Shown piece by piece: positions 7,009-15,357 of a stretch of 64,000 nt of DNA. The stretch comes from a virus. Made by a program: the position numbers and the translations under genes. Position 1 is the stretch's first letter. Each line of letters begins with the position of its first letter. The stretch spans positions 1 to 64,000 of the IMG/VR virus record IMGVR_UViG_3300030339_000014; one strand, given 5' to 3'. The notes below the pieces were generated by a model, which did no database searches, was not told where the DNA came from, and was given only the letters and a program-made list of their open reading frames with translations.

Positions 7009-8163
7009 ATGATGGATGATATGAATGAAAAATTAGTATCAAATAAATTACCTCCTTATTTATTTACTGATCAAGCATTAGATAGAAGAGAAGATGTTTA
7101 TGCTCTTACTGAATTTGGTAAAATTGTCAATCGACTTTTTATAAGTGACCAAATATATTCTGATGATTTTTGGAAATATATAAAAAATAAATTCAAATTG
7201 AAGTCTGAAAATATTACATTTTTTTGTGATATACATTCTGATACTAAGAATAGAGTTGAAAAAAACTATAAGTATATTATTAAAGTGGAAAAACCATATA
7301 AGCTTATTATTCAATTTTATGATGAAGAAAAAATTGTTGATCCTCAAATATATGAGAATGAAGATTCTCAAAAAAATAAAATATCAGATTTGTTGATATA
7401 TTTTGATTCTGATGCAATTAAATATGTTGATGATATATCTAATGATCTTAGAAATATTGTATTTGTTCAGCCAATAAATAAAACATTTTTTATAATATCA
7501 TCAAATGCAATGGGTTATGAATTACGTCCAGTTACAATAAAAGATTATGATATACAAATTGGATTGAATTATGGAGATTCTTTTGTTGATAAGCATAAAG
7601 AAATATTAGATAAAATTAAGAATAATAAACATGGCTTATTTTTATTTCATGGATTGGAAGGTTGCGGAAAAACTATGTATTTGCGTAAGCTTATTTCTGA
7701 ATTAGCGAATGAAAAAACTATAATTTATGTTCCATCTTTTTTAATGATGGATATTGCAAATCCTGGTTTGATATCTTTTGTGTCAAAATTTAAAAATTCT
7801 ATTTTATTGTTGGAAGATGCAGAATCTATATTAACTTCTCCTCAAGAAGAAAGAACTCAAGCTGTTAGTAATATTTTGAATATTAGTGATGGATTGTTAA
7901 ATGATCATATGGATATGCAAATAATAGCAACTTTTAATGTAGATAAAAAAATAATTGATAAAGCATTACTTAGAAAAGGAAGACTTATGGTGGATTGTAA
8001 ATTTAAAAAATTGACATCTAAGCAAGCAACTAAATTATCTGAATATATAGGATTGAATAAAAAATATGATGAACCATCTACACTAGCTGAGATTTATGAA
8101 GAAATTGATGGTAATAAACAGTTGATTGATTCAGATAATGATACTAATAAAATAGGATTTTAA
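7009..8163 (+). CDS. AAA+ ATPase
   Basis: The 384-residue protein has a C-terminal AAA+ module. Its Walker A motif is GLEGCGKT (215-222), Walker B is SILLLEDAES, the sensor-1 region is MQIIATFNVD, and an arginine-finger-like LLRKGRLMVDCKF follows. The N-terminal 190 residues match nothing I recognise. Layout and length resemble Bcs1/ClpA-like remodelling ATPases of large phages. It is a single-gene rightward unit, divergent from the tagged block and closed by a terminator at 8168-8199. Confidence 0.75.
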   Translation: MMDDMNEKLVSNKLPPYLFTDQALDRREDVYALTEFGKIVNRLFISDQIYSDDFWKYIKNKFKLKSENITFFCDIHSDTKNRVEKNYKYIIKVEKPYKLIIQFYDEEKIVDPQIYENEDSQKNKISDLLIYFDSDAIKYVDDISNDLRNIVFVQPINKTFFIISSNAMGYELRPVTIKDYDIQIGLNYGDSFVDKHKEILDKIKNNKHGLFLFHGLEGCGKTMYLRKLISELANEKTIIYVPSFLMMDIANPGLISFVSKFKNSILLLEDAESILTSPQEERTQAVSNILNISDGLLNDHMDMQIIATFNVDKKIIDKALLRKGRLMVDCKFKKLTSKQATKLSEYIGLNKKYDEPSTLAEIYEEIDGNKQLIDSDNDTNKIGF

Positions 8164-8167
8164 CTTA

Positions 8168-8199
8168 AAATCTATTTCAATTGAAATAGATTTTTTTTT
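8168..8199 (+). terminator. Rho-independent terminator
   Basis: A perfect 13-bp inverted repeat (AAATCTATTTCAA and its complement) is followed by a run of T, 4 nt after the AAA+ ATPase stop codon. Confidence 0.85.
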
Positions 8200-8220
8200 G
8201 TCTATTTACCTGTATTTTTA

Positions 8221-8232
8221 TTTTATATATAA
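8221..8232 (+). promoter_or_regulatory. TTTTATATATAA motif (putative phage promoter)
   Basis: An exact copy of the 12-mer that recurs upstream of start codons in this window, here 12 nt before the ATG at 8245 and just after the preceding terminator, which favours a promoter role. Confidence 0.45.
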
Positions 8233-8244
8233 ATTTAAAATACT

Positions 8245-8430
8245 ATGTCTATATTAACAGTTTTTATAGTTTTGATAGTGGTTGGTGTTATTTTATGGTT
8301 GGTGAATTCATATATTCCTATGGATGCAAAAATAAAGAACATATTGAACATTGTAGCTATTATTATTTTGATTATTTGGCTTCTTAAAGTGTTTGGAGTT
8401 TTAGCTATTATATCAAGTGTACATATATAA
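8245..8430 (+). CDS. Small two-helix membrane protein (Thivi_2564-like)
   Basis: The 61-residue protein has two predicted transmembrane helices (about 3-20 and 33-55) around WLVNSYIPMDAKIKNILN. This WLVN-YIPMD-IK-ILN signature fits the Thivi_2564 family of small bacterial membrane proteins, also found in phages. Its function is not established. It is flanked by terminators, so it is probably transcribed alone. Confidence 0.65.
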   Translation: MSILTVFIVLIVVGVILWLVNSYIPMDAKIKNILNIVAIIILIIWLLKVFGVLAIISSVHI

Positions 8431-8444
8431 ATGCATATACTTAT

Positions 8445-8481
8445 AAAAAAAGTGATTTCAAATTTGAAATCACTTTTTTTT
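8445..8481. terminator. Bidirectional terminator
   Basis: A perfect 18-bp inverted repeat with A-tract and T-tract arms. It lies between the convergent genes 8245-8430 and 8470-9450 and includes the latter's stop codon, so it can act on both strands. Confidence 0.85.
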
Positions 8482-9450
8482 ATTTAAATCTATTATGTTT
8501 TTAAATTCTTCTATTATTTTATTCTTGTTTATTGAATCTGAGTTGTTTATATAATCTACAATCATTTCATTTAAAGATAATGATGTTTCATTTAATTCTA
8601 AAATATCTTCCTTGTCTTTTATTATTTCATCATCAGAATAACTTATATTTACAATGTCATTTTCTGATATGAGCATATCGATTCTAAGTTTATTGTCTAT
8701 TAATAGATTTTTATTTATATTAAGACTTACATAATTTTTGTTGAATATTTCTTTATCTATGTTTAAATCTGATTCTGAGTTTATTGATATTTTCTTGAAA
8801 TTAGGACTTATTTTGTTCTTTATGAATTTGTCTTTATCATTATATGCATCTAATACTATAAATCCTTTTGTTTCATCACTCTCTGTGTTGTAAGGCGATC
8901 CTAAATTTTTGATGTTTTTTACTACACCATTTTTGTCATAATATCCATTATAGCATTTTTTGAATTTTCTCAACTTGTTTATTATAATATCTTTTTTTGA
9001 TGAATTTAAATAATCAAAATTAAAAAAACATACATCAGATTCAAATTTATCAATGTCTTCAATTTTTGTGTTATATGGGAATATAGTGAATACTTGCTCT
9101 ACCAATAATTTTATTTGGGTAGGCTCATTTATTATTTCTATGTTTTTGAAATTTTTGAGTATATTAAGTGATAGTTTATCATTTTCTCCCTCAATAATAT
9201 AAACAGGTAACATATTCGATATTTTTTCGAATAATGTTTGTATGAAATTTAATACAGATAGATCAACATTCTTTGATTTGTATAGAAAGTTTCCTAAGTG
9301 AATTAGTATATCGTTTGGTTTTACATTTTCTGTTAAATATGGTATAAAATCATTATTGTAATAATTTTCCATATTTTTAAGCCAATCTTTGGTTGATATG
9401 TTTTTTGAAATATTGAAATTTGTGTTGCTTATTATGAATATTTTTGACAT
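8470..9450 (-). CDS. gp47/SbcD-like protein with degenerate active site
   Basis: The 326-residue protein follows the order of T4 gp47 (Mre11/SbcD-type recombination nuclease subunit). The best segment is GYYDKNGVVKNIKNLGSPYN followed by GFIVLD, as in gp47 GHFH, YIGTPW, GFWMFD; the C-terminal region also fits. The metal-binding motifs are lost: D-x-H is NTN (9-11), GD is GN (53-54), GNHD is GEND (88-91) and GHxH is GYYD (169-172). It is therefore probably catalytically dead, serving structurally or as a regulator, with an active paralogue elsewhere. A divergent phosphoesterase-fold protein of another role is the alternative. Confidence 0.6.
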   Translation of the reverse strand: MSKIFIISNTNFNISKNISTKDWLKNMENYYNNDFIPYLTENVKPNDILIHLGNFLYKSKNVDLSVLNFIQTLFEKISNMLPVYIIEGENDKLSLNILKNFKNIEIINEPTQIKLLVEQVFTIFPYNTKIEDIDKFESDVCFFNFDYLNSSKKDIIINKLRKFKKCYNGYYDKNGVVKNIKNLGSPYNTESDETKGFIVLDAYNDKDKFIKNKISPNFKKISINSESDLNIDKEIFNKNYVSLNINKNLLIDNKLRIDMLISENDIVNISYSDDEIIKDKEDILELNETSLSLNEMIVDYINNSDSINKNKIIEEFKNIIDLNKKK

Positions 9451-9788
9451 TCTTCTATAAATTTTAATTTTATTTTTCGTATTATTTTCTTATATGATAT
9501 AAAATCATTGGTTGAAAAATCTACAATTTTTAAGACATGCGTGTTTTTGTTGTCTATTTCTATAGAATAATAGTTTGAAAATGTATCATCATTTAAATTG
9601 GTTATTTTTTCAAAATAAAAAAATTTGTCTAATATACTACGCAATAAATAATCATCATTTTTAATTATTATTAATATTGACCAATCAATTCTTGAATGAT
9701 AATATTTAATATTTAGAAATTCTAATATTTTTGTTGAGTATTCTGTTCCATATCTGCTATAATTATCACTACATATATAATAACTCAT
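9432..9788 (-). CDS. Hypothetical protein
   Basis: This 118-residue protein has no domain I recognise. It overlaps the downstream gp47-like gene by 19 nt and its start overlaps the stop of the tube-like gene upstream (ATGA), so it is part of that leftward operon. It is rich in aromatic and charged residues, with no signal peptide or membrane segment. Confidence 0.6.
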   Translation of the reverse strand: MSYYICSDNYSRYGTEYSTKILEFLNIKYYHSRIDWSILIIIKNDDYLLRSILDKFFYFEKITNLNDDTFSNYYSIEIDNKNTHVLKIVDFSTNDFISYKKIIRKIKLKFIEECQKYS

Positions 9789-10148
9789 ATTCTATTTAAT
9801 TTTTCAATTTTTTCTTTTCTTTCATATTGAATTAATACTTTTTCTATATCACCAACTATACAGTCTGAAGAGAATGTTATATTCATATCATTTTCATTAA
9901 AATCAAAATCTATTTGGAAAAACACCAATTAATTTTAGATTATTTGATATTATTATGTCTTTTTTGCTTATATTATAAATATTTTCAATTAACTTACTTA
10001 TTAATGCGTAGTTATCATTTGATGTTGTTGCTGAAAATCTTATTAAATCTCCATAGATCGTTATAGTTTTTAAATTGAATATCATACTAAACATCTTTAT
10101 GTTTATTTTGTATTTTTTTAATTTTATTTCTTTTATATCAAGCATCAT
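9785..10148 (-). pseudogene. Tail-tube-fold-like gene with frameshift
   Basis: The first frame (10148 to 9903) encodes 81 residues ending LKLIGVFPNRF. In the +1 frame, the sequence continues QIDFDFNENDMNITFSSD and then YERKEKIEKLNRI, stopping at 9785. The joined product aligns throughout with the intact neighbour at 10153-10587 (GVFPTNIEYNSYDNDINVNF, then KERKKRKEKLKKL), so a single-base frameshift near GTTTTTCC splits the gene. The GVFP-xI-xx-DxDxNINF pattern is typical of gp19-like tube-fold proteins. It may be a decayed paralogue, a +1-frameshifted gene or a sequencing error. Confidence 0.6.
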
Positions 10149-10152
10149 AACA

Positions 10153-10587
10153 TCAATTTACTTTGTTCGTCATATAAATTTCGTCCAATTTTTTTAATTT
10201 TTCTTTTCTTTTCTTTCTCTCTTTTTGTTTTCTGAGTTCTTTCGTTGTGTCATCATCAAAGTATGCGTAATCAACAGAGAAATTGACGTTTATATCATTG
10301 TCGTATGAATTATATTCAATATTCGTAGGGAAAACTCCTTTTAAAATATATCCTTTGTGTAATGTATCAAACTTATATGTTGATGCACGTACATTTTGAT
10401 TTGGGTTAAACCAATTCAGTAGTGATACATAATTACTTGAAGATGTTGTTGCTGTCATTTCTATAGTAGCACTGTTTATATTAGTGTATTGTGGTGCCTG
10501 TCCACGAAAATTGATTGGACTTGTCCCACTGGTTGTCATAGTTAGGTTTGTAATTTCAAATGAGATATTATTTATTATTGTGCTCAT
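10153..10587 (-). CDS. Tail-tube-fold-like protein
   Basis: The 144-residue protein has the pattern of gp19/gp48/gp54-type tube-fold proteins: an N-terminal strand region, ATIEMTATTSSSNYVSLLNWF, then GYILKGVFPTNIEY and DINVNFSVDYAYFDD near the end. A lysine/arginine-rich tail (KQKERKKRKEKLKKL) follows. It may be an accessory baseplate or tube component. The main tube gene is at 45798. The gene downstream is a frameshifted paralogue. Confidence 0.5.
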   Translation of the reverse strand: MSTIINNISFEITNLTMTTSGTSPINFRGQAPQYTNINSATIEMTATTSSSNYVSLLNWFNPNQNVRASTYKFDTLHKGYILKGVFPTNIEYNSYDNDINVNFSVDYAYFDDDTTKELRKQKERKKRKEKLKKLDEIYMTNKVN

Positions 10588-10695
10588 AATATTGAGTTAT
10601 TTTTATTATTTTTATATGATAAAAAATTTAAAATGTTTAATAGTATTCAATGAACTGATATTTTTTAATATATAAAATAAAATAATAACATAAAA

Positions 10696-11154
10696 ATGAT
10701 AAAATATTTTGCATATGGATCGAATGTATCAGAGTATAGAATGAAAACTGAAAGAAATATAAATTTCGCATCAAGAAAATTTTCAACTTTGGAAAATTAT
10801 AAGTTGGTTTTCAATAAAGTTTCTAAGAAAAATTGTTATTTAGGATTTGCTAACGTTGTTCCATCAAATGGTGATATTGTGGAAGGAGCATTGTATGAGA
10901 TTGATGATTCTGATATTTGTGTGATTGATAGATTTGAAGGTGCAAGTTCAAAAATAATACACTACACAAGGGAAGAAATTGAAGTTTTGTGTGAAGGTAT
11001 AAAAGTTAAAGCAATAGTTTATATTGCTAATCCAGCTATGATTAGAAAAAATATATTACCTGATAAGAATTATATGAAATATATTTTAGAAGGTAAAGAT
11101 ATATTTAGTTCTGATTACTATGAAAATCTTTCAAAAACAACTACATTAGATTAA
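10696..11154 (+). CDS. Gamma-glutamylcyclotransferase-like protein
   Basis: The 152-residue protein starts MIKYFAYGSNVSEYRM, the diagnostic glycine-rich YGSN loop of the GGCT/AIG2 fold, followed by VEGALYEIDDSDICVIDRFEG, which holds the region of the catalytic glutamate. Family members cyclise gamma-glutamyl amino acids or cleave related amines; the substrate here is unknown. It is a rightward single gene closed by a bidirectional terminator at 11157-11196. Confidence 0.8.
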   Translation: MIKYFAYGSNVSEYRMKTERNINFASRKFSTLENYKLVFNKVSKKNCYLGFANVVPSNGDIVEGALYEIDDSDICVIDRFEGASSKIIHYTREEIEVLCEGIKVKAIVYIANPAMIRKNILPDKNYMKYILEGKDIFSSDYYENLSKTTTLD

Positions 11155-11156
11155 AT

Positions 11157-11196
11157 TAAAATGAAGATATTAAATATCTTCATTTAATTGTTTTAT
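11157..11196. terminator. Bidirectional terminator
   Basis: A 12-bp inverted repeat (AAATGAAGATAT and complement) between convergent genes, with T-rich flanks on both sides. Confidence 0.75.
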
Positions 11197-11676
11197 TTTT
11201 TCTAATTTGTTTTTAGTATTAATTTTATAGAATTTGTTGTCATGTATCTCTTTATATCTGGTATATTTTTTTTCAATTTTGTAAACATAGAAACTGTTAT
11301 TTGAATTTTTTAGAATTTCTAATAAATCACCTTCAAAATCTACAACACTATTTTGGTGTGTATGAGTCATATTATCTTTTATTGAAAAATTTAAAAATGT
11401 TGGTTGATCTACAATTGTTACATTGTTAAATTTAGATACTTCTACAAATAAATTGAAATCAATTCTTTTTAAATATGACATTGAAATGACTGATCTTAAA
11501 TTTTCCTTTTCGTGTAATGTATTAATTACTAATTCAATTAGATTTCTATATTCTTTTGTAAATTTAGATTTTGTGTCATTAGATTTAAGTAGAGAATATA
11601 ATGTCACTTCATTTTTTTCTTTAAATATTTTCTTTATATCTCTAATTACTTTAATCTTAATCCATTCATTTTTCAT
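11170..11676 (-). CDS. Hypothetical protein
   Basis: This 168-residue protein is not recognised. It is highly charged in its first 60 residues and mixed alpha/beta by composition. Its start overlaps the stop of the histone-like gene by one base, and it is last in the leftward operon 13437 to 11170. Confidence 0.55.
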   Translation of the reverse strand: MKNEWIKIKVIRDIKKIFKEKNEVTLYSLLKSNDTKSKFTKEYRNLIELVINTLHEKENLRSVISMSYLKRIDFNLFVEVSKFNNVTIVDQPTFLNFSIKDNMTHTHQNSVVDFEGDLLEILKNSNNSFYVYKIEKKYTRYKEIHDNKFYKINTKNKLEKIKQLNEDI

Positions 11677-11966
11677 TATAATATTCCTTCGTTTTTTGCT
11701 TCTTCTATTGCGATTTTTTGTCGTTCTTCTATCTCTTTTCTATATTTTAGTGCGTCCCTTTTTAATTGTTTAGCAGTTTTTATTACAAATTCTAAATTTT
11801 GTCTTAAACGTATCGATGCTACTTTAAAATCTTTCTTATAAAGTTTATAATAATCTAATCTACAAAAATTTAACTTGTCAATAATCTCTTCTATTGGATT
11901 GTTTTCTGCATCATATAAGTCTTCTTCTTCGTATTCTGACTCATCATCTTCATAGTAATTTTTCAT
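11676..11966 (-). CDS. Histone H1-like (Hc1-type) DNA-binding protein
   Basis: The 96-residue protein has an acidic N-terminus (DDESEYEEEDLYD), then a segment that matches the short H1-like proteins of Bacteroidetes. These typically read FxxDFxKFYxKGNxAAGTRVRKxMQxLxxLAQxIRxEV; here it is LDYYKLYKKDFKVASIRLRQ followed by TAKQLKRDALKYRKEIE. Such proteins bind and condense DNA, so it may package phage DNA or remodel the host nucleoid. It lies in a leftward operon with overlaps on both sides. Confidence 0.6.
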   Translation of the reverse strand: MKNYYEDDESEYEEEDLYDAENNPIEEIIDKLNFCRLDYYKLYKKDFKVASIRLRQNLEFVIKTAKQLKRDALKYRKEIEERQKIAIEEAKNEGIL

Positions 11967-12162
11967 TTAGGTTGTTTATTTTTTCTTTCCTTAAAATTAT
12001 ATTTGCTTCTTGATAAAAACTATTAAAAATCTTTTTGTATTCCACAAATAATTCTATTTTTATGTATTCCATAGATAACTTCTTATTCTTTTTTGTTAAT
12101 CTAGAGTTTGCGTGACTTGTATATAATTTATACGCTATATTATCTATTTCTGATATTTTCAT
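11950..12162 (-). CDS. Hypothetical small protein
   Basis: A 70-residue, lysine-rich, probably all-helical protein (LTKKNKKLSMEYIKIELF and following). It overlaps the downstream gene by 17 nt and the upstream gene by 4 nt. No family recognised. Confidence 0.55.
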   Translation of the reverse strand: MKISEIDNIAYKLYTSHANSRLTKKNKKLSMEYIKIELFVEYKKIFNSFYQEANIILRKEKINNLNEKLL

Positions 12163-12482
12163 TTGTATATTTCTTTTAATTTTTCTTTTCTTAATTTTCT
12201 GAGCATTTTAAGTTTATCAATTTTTATTACAAAATCCATTATAGTTGAACAAGAACTACTGCCTATATAAATATATACTGATATAAATATCATATCAGAG
12301 CCAATTTTAAAATTATTTGATTCATCACATGTGACTTTGAATTGTGACACATTTCTATAGTTGTGACTATTTAACATTTCATAGATATTGTATATTATAA
12401 TATCTCTTGATTTTTTATTATTTTCATTAATAATTAAATTGTCTAATAATTCATATATGTTAGTTTGTATTTCTTGATACAT
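12159..12482 (-). CDS. Hypothetical protein, sheath-C-terminus-like
   Basis: The 107-residue protein contains FKVTCDESNN followed by a hydrophobic strand (MIFISVYIYIG). This order resembles the C-terminal domain of contractile sheath proteins, where a helix leads to F-x-V-x-C/M-D-E-x-N-N and then a D-x-Y-(I/V) strand, as in the sheath of this window (WNVCDESNN at its C-terminus). It may be an independent baseplate or terminator-type component sharing that fold. The resemblance is short, so confidence is low. It overlaps the kinase gene upstream by 23 nt. Confidence 0.4.
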   Translation of the reverse strand: MYQEIQTNIYELLDNLIINENNKKSRDIIIYNIYEMLNSHNYRNVSQFKVTCDESNNFKIGSDMIFISVYIYIGSSSCSTIMDFVIKIDKLKMLRKLRKEKLKEIYK

Positions 12483-13437
12483 TATAATATTCTTTCAGTA
12501 ATCTTTTTTTGTCAATTGAAACTACTCCAACTTTTTCACATGCCATTCCTCCTGCTAAATTTGATATTTTAGAAATTTCCTCTATGTCGATATCATTTAT
12601 TAACATTGATAATACAGAAATAACAGTATCTCCAGCACCAGATGGATCAACTAAATTTATTGGTGTGGTAGGTACAATCTTACTTATTATTTCATTATTT
12701 TTTTTGTATGAAATGAAAATACCATCTTCTGATAGCGTAATAAATATAATATTTATTCCTTTTTTGTGTAAAATGATAGCTCCTTCTTTGAGTAATTCAT
12801 TTTTATCAGATATGTTTAAATTAATACTTTCTTTAAATTCTTTGAAGTTTGGTTTTAAAAGTTCAATATTTTTGTAGTGATTGAAATTTTTCTTTTTAGG
12901 ATCAACTAATATCTTTATGTTTAGTGAATTCGCTTTTTTAATTATTGTATTTATGATATTTTCATTCAAAACTCCTTTGTCATAATCTTGAAATAATATA
13001 CAATCTAAATTTTCTGATTCAATAGCAGATGTGACTAATGATATAAAAATATCATATTCATCATTTAATTCTTCTTTTATTTCCTCATCAATTCTTAATA
13101 TTTGATGATTATTTCCAATTATTCTCGTTTTTGTAGTGGTGATTCGTTTTTCAGATTGATAAATATAATTTGATGATATTCCATATTCTTTCAATAATGA
13201 TAATATAATATCACCATTTTTATCTTTCCCTATTACAGAACATAATATTGGTGTACCTCCAAGATTTATTATATTGGAGGAGACATTTGCAGCACCACCT
13301 AATTTATTTTCTTTTCTTTCTATATCTACAATTGGAACAGGAGCTTCAGGCGAAATCCTATCAACATTACCAAAAAAATAAGAATCTAGCATAATATCTC
13401 CTATGATCAATATTTTTTTATTTTTAAATAATTTCAT
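12460..13437 (-). CDS. rfaE1: D-glycero-D-manno-heptose-7-phosphate kinase-like (PfkB family)
   Basis: The 325-residue protein is a PfkB-family sugar kinase with the RfaE/HldE N-domain signature: GDIMLDSYFFGNVDRISPEA near the N-terminus, then PVPIVD, GGAANVSSNI, DPKKKNF, LKPNFKEF and the catalytic PSGAGDT (near 265). RfaE1 phosphorylates heptose-7-phosphate at C1 in the ADP-heptose pathway to LPS core sugars. The adenylyltransferase half of HldE is absent. In a phage it may alter LPS or make a heptose nucleotide for glycosylation; this is inference. Confidence 0.75.
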   Translation of the reverse strand: MKLFKNKKILIIGDIMLDSYFFGNVDRISPEAPVPIVDIERKENKLGGAANVSSNIINLGGTPILCSVIGKDKNGDIILSLLKEYGISSNYIYQSEKRITTTKTRIIGNNHQILRIDEEIKEELNDEYDIFISLVTSAIESENLDCILFQDYDKGVLNENIINTIIKKANSLNIKILVDPKKKNFNHYKNIELLKPNFKEFKESINLNISDKNELLKEGAIILHKKGINIIFITLSEDGIFISYKKNNEIISKIVPTTPINLVDPSGAGDTVISVLSMLINDIDIEEISKISNLAGGMACEKVGVVSIDKKRLLKEYYNVSRNTN

Positions 13438-13495
13438 TTACAAATATTAATTTATAAGTTTATATGAATATTTGTAATAAAAGTTTTTATTGTAT

Positions 13496-15340
13496 TTAAC
13501 CAAATACTGTACCACCTATTGTTATTCCGCCACTTGCAAGTAAATTGTTTCTATAACCAATATTAGTTCCAGCCCCATATGCTTTTGTTGATGCCGCTGT
13601 GAATTTTACGATATTTTTAGGTACTTTTGATAATATATAAATTGCACATTGAAATATACTATTTTGATTTTTAGTGTTTGGTCCATCTGTGAAATTCTTA
13701 CTTGGTCTGTGTCCATTAGCATTAGTCCCAGTAACTGATTGGAACTGATTTTTTGCAGTTAAAATAGAATATACGCTGTTGCTACCACCTTTTGTTCTTG
13801 CTCTGTTTAACATAACAGCCATACACCAAGCTCTTTCTTCTGTGTTGTGAGACGCTTCTGCGTACACCGCTCTTATTAGCATGTTCCATTCAGTTATACT
13901 CATTGCTCTACCTAAATATGTATCTGCTGATTTTTTTGCTGCAGCTGCACTAACAGAATCTCCAACTACAATTGGAGAATCATAAATATCATCAAGTGAA
14001 ACATTGTTGTTTACATCACATGGGAAATTTGATGTAGATGCTGTATATACGCTTCCTTTGTATTCCCCCTTACCTGTGTTACTACCTTTTTGCTTGTCAC
14101 CCTTTCTTGAAGGCCATTCAAAATATAATTCTGGATCAACTTTTTTATTTGCAGGTGTAGTCACTGAAAAATGTAAGTGTGATCCAAATGAGTGTGTTCC
14201 TGTGTTTCCAACTAAACCTATCGGATTTCCTGTTTTTACAATGGCATTTACATTAACTAACATTTTACTTAAATGACAATAACCAGTTTTAAATCCGTTT
14301 GTGTGTTTTATTACAATTGTATTGCCACCACCATGTATACTATCAAATGCAGCAGACACAACAATTCCATCAAATGAACTCACAACAACTGTACCAGTAG
14401 GTGCCGCTATATCTATACCACCATGAAATGTTACTCCTTCTCCTTTGAGCTGTCTTGGACCAAATCTACATGATACACGAACTCCTAATAATGGAAGAAC
14501 CATTTCAGAACTTGTTGGTACATAATCAGTAACATTAGCTGAAGTTAGTTCTTCACATCCAGCAGCGTTTAACATATTTATACGATTTAATAGATTTGCA
14601 TAATCTGCATCTTTTGGTAATATTAAATCTATATCATTCACAGAACTATATGTTTCTGATGGTCTTTCTGCTGAATTTACAGCATTGTTGTCCACAATTT
14701 TTACATTTCTTGATACAAAATCTTCTCTTATTGCAGTATATTCATCACATATAATATCAAGTCCTGTTTTAGTAAGAGGACCCAATGAACTATCAACCAT
14801 TGATCCTATTTTTCTGAATTCATTTATAAATTTGTCCATCCAGTCAAAAAATCTTGTACCTAATACAGCCTCTTGCCCTGCATTTTTTGAACCTAAATTT
14901 AGAGTTCTTGTGTTATCTTTAAGCTCTAAATTTATGTTTTCTCTTTCTATTGAAATTTTATTGTAATAATAATCAAGAGATAATGAATTATCATCTGAAT
15001 ATATTTGTGTTCTATCATCATATAATAATGCAGAAAATCTTGTATATTCATCGTCACTTAATCCATTAAGTCTGGTCTGTAAATTTATGTTATTATTTTC
15101 TGAATATATGTAATATGGAGAGTATAAATCATCAGATAAATAAAGTACATTTACTAATTTACCAATCGCTGGTACAGAAAATTCTTTACCACTCAAATCT
15201 CCGAATGGATAAGCCCAAGGTATGTCTTTAACGTCAATTCCATGATATAATGTTTGTACTCTTACTTTTATTCTACCTTTTTTTGCTGGATCAATATTTT
15301 CTTCTACTACTCCAACGTAAAAATCTCTTAATAATTCCAT
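13496..15340 (-). CDS. Baseplate hub lysin: OB fold + M23 peptidase + SleB-like hydrolase
   Basis: The 614-residue protein begins with a gp5-like OB domain (FYVGVVEENIDPAKKGRIKV, IPWAYPFGD). The middle has an M23 zinc endopeptidase (about 280-410) with ligands in HGGIDIA and SHLHF. The C-terminal part (about 470-614) matches SleB/CwlJ-type hydrolases: IRAVYAEASHNTEERAW, MLNRAR, then NQFQSV. It would sit in the tail tip and open peptidoglycan with two activities during DNA injection. T4 gp5 instead carries a lysozyme. It is in the leftward baseplate module. Confidence 0.8.
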   Translation of the reverse strand: MELLRDFYVGVVEENIDPAKKGRIKVRVQTLYHGIDVKDIPWAYPFGDLSGKEFSVPAIGKLVNVLYLSDDLYSPYYIYSENNNINLQTRLNGLSDDEYTRFSALLYDDRTQIYSDDNSLSLDYYYNKISIERENINLELKDNTRTLNLGSKNAGQEAVLGTRFFDWMDKFINEFRKIGSMVDSSLGPLTKTGLDIICDEYTAIREDFVSRNVKIVDNNAVNSAERPSETYSSVNDIDLILPKDADYANLLNRINMLNAAGCEELTSANVTDYVPTSSEMVLPLLGVRVSCRFGPRQLKGEGVTFHGGIDIAAPTGTVVVSSFDGIVVSAAFDSIHGGGNTIVIKHTNGFKTGYCHLSKMLVNVNAIVKTGNPIGLVGNTGTHSFGSHLHFSVTTPANKKVDPELYFEWPSRKGDKQKGSNTGKGEYKGSVYTASTSNFPCDVNNNVSLDDIYDSPIVVGDSVSAAAAKKSADTYLGRAMSITEWNMLIRAVYAEASHNTEERAWCMAVMLNRARTKGGSNSVYSILTAKNQFQSVTGTNANGHRPSKNFTDGPNTKNQNSIFQCAIYILSKVPKNIVKFTAASTKAYGAGTNIGYRNNLLASGGITIGGTVFG

Positions 15341-15357
15341 TTATTTTATTATTTTAT

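Noticed and set aside
10484-10675. Plus-strand ORF over the tube-like gene
   Set aside because: Antisense shadow, hydrophobic composition from the reverse of Thr/Asn codons, no promoter or family.
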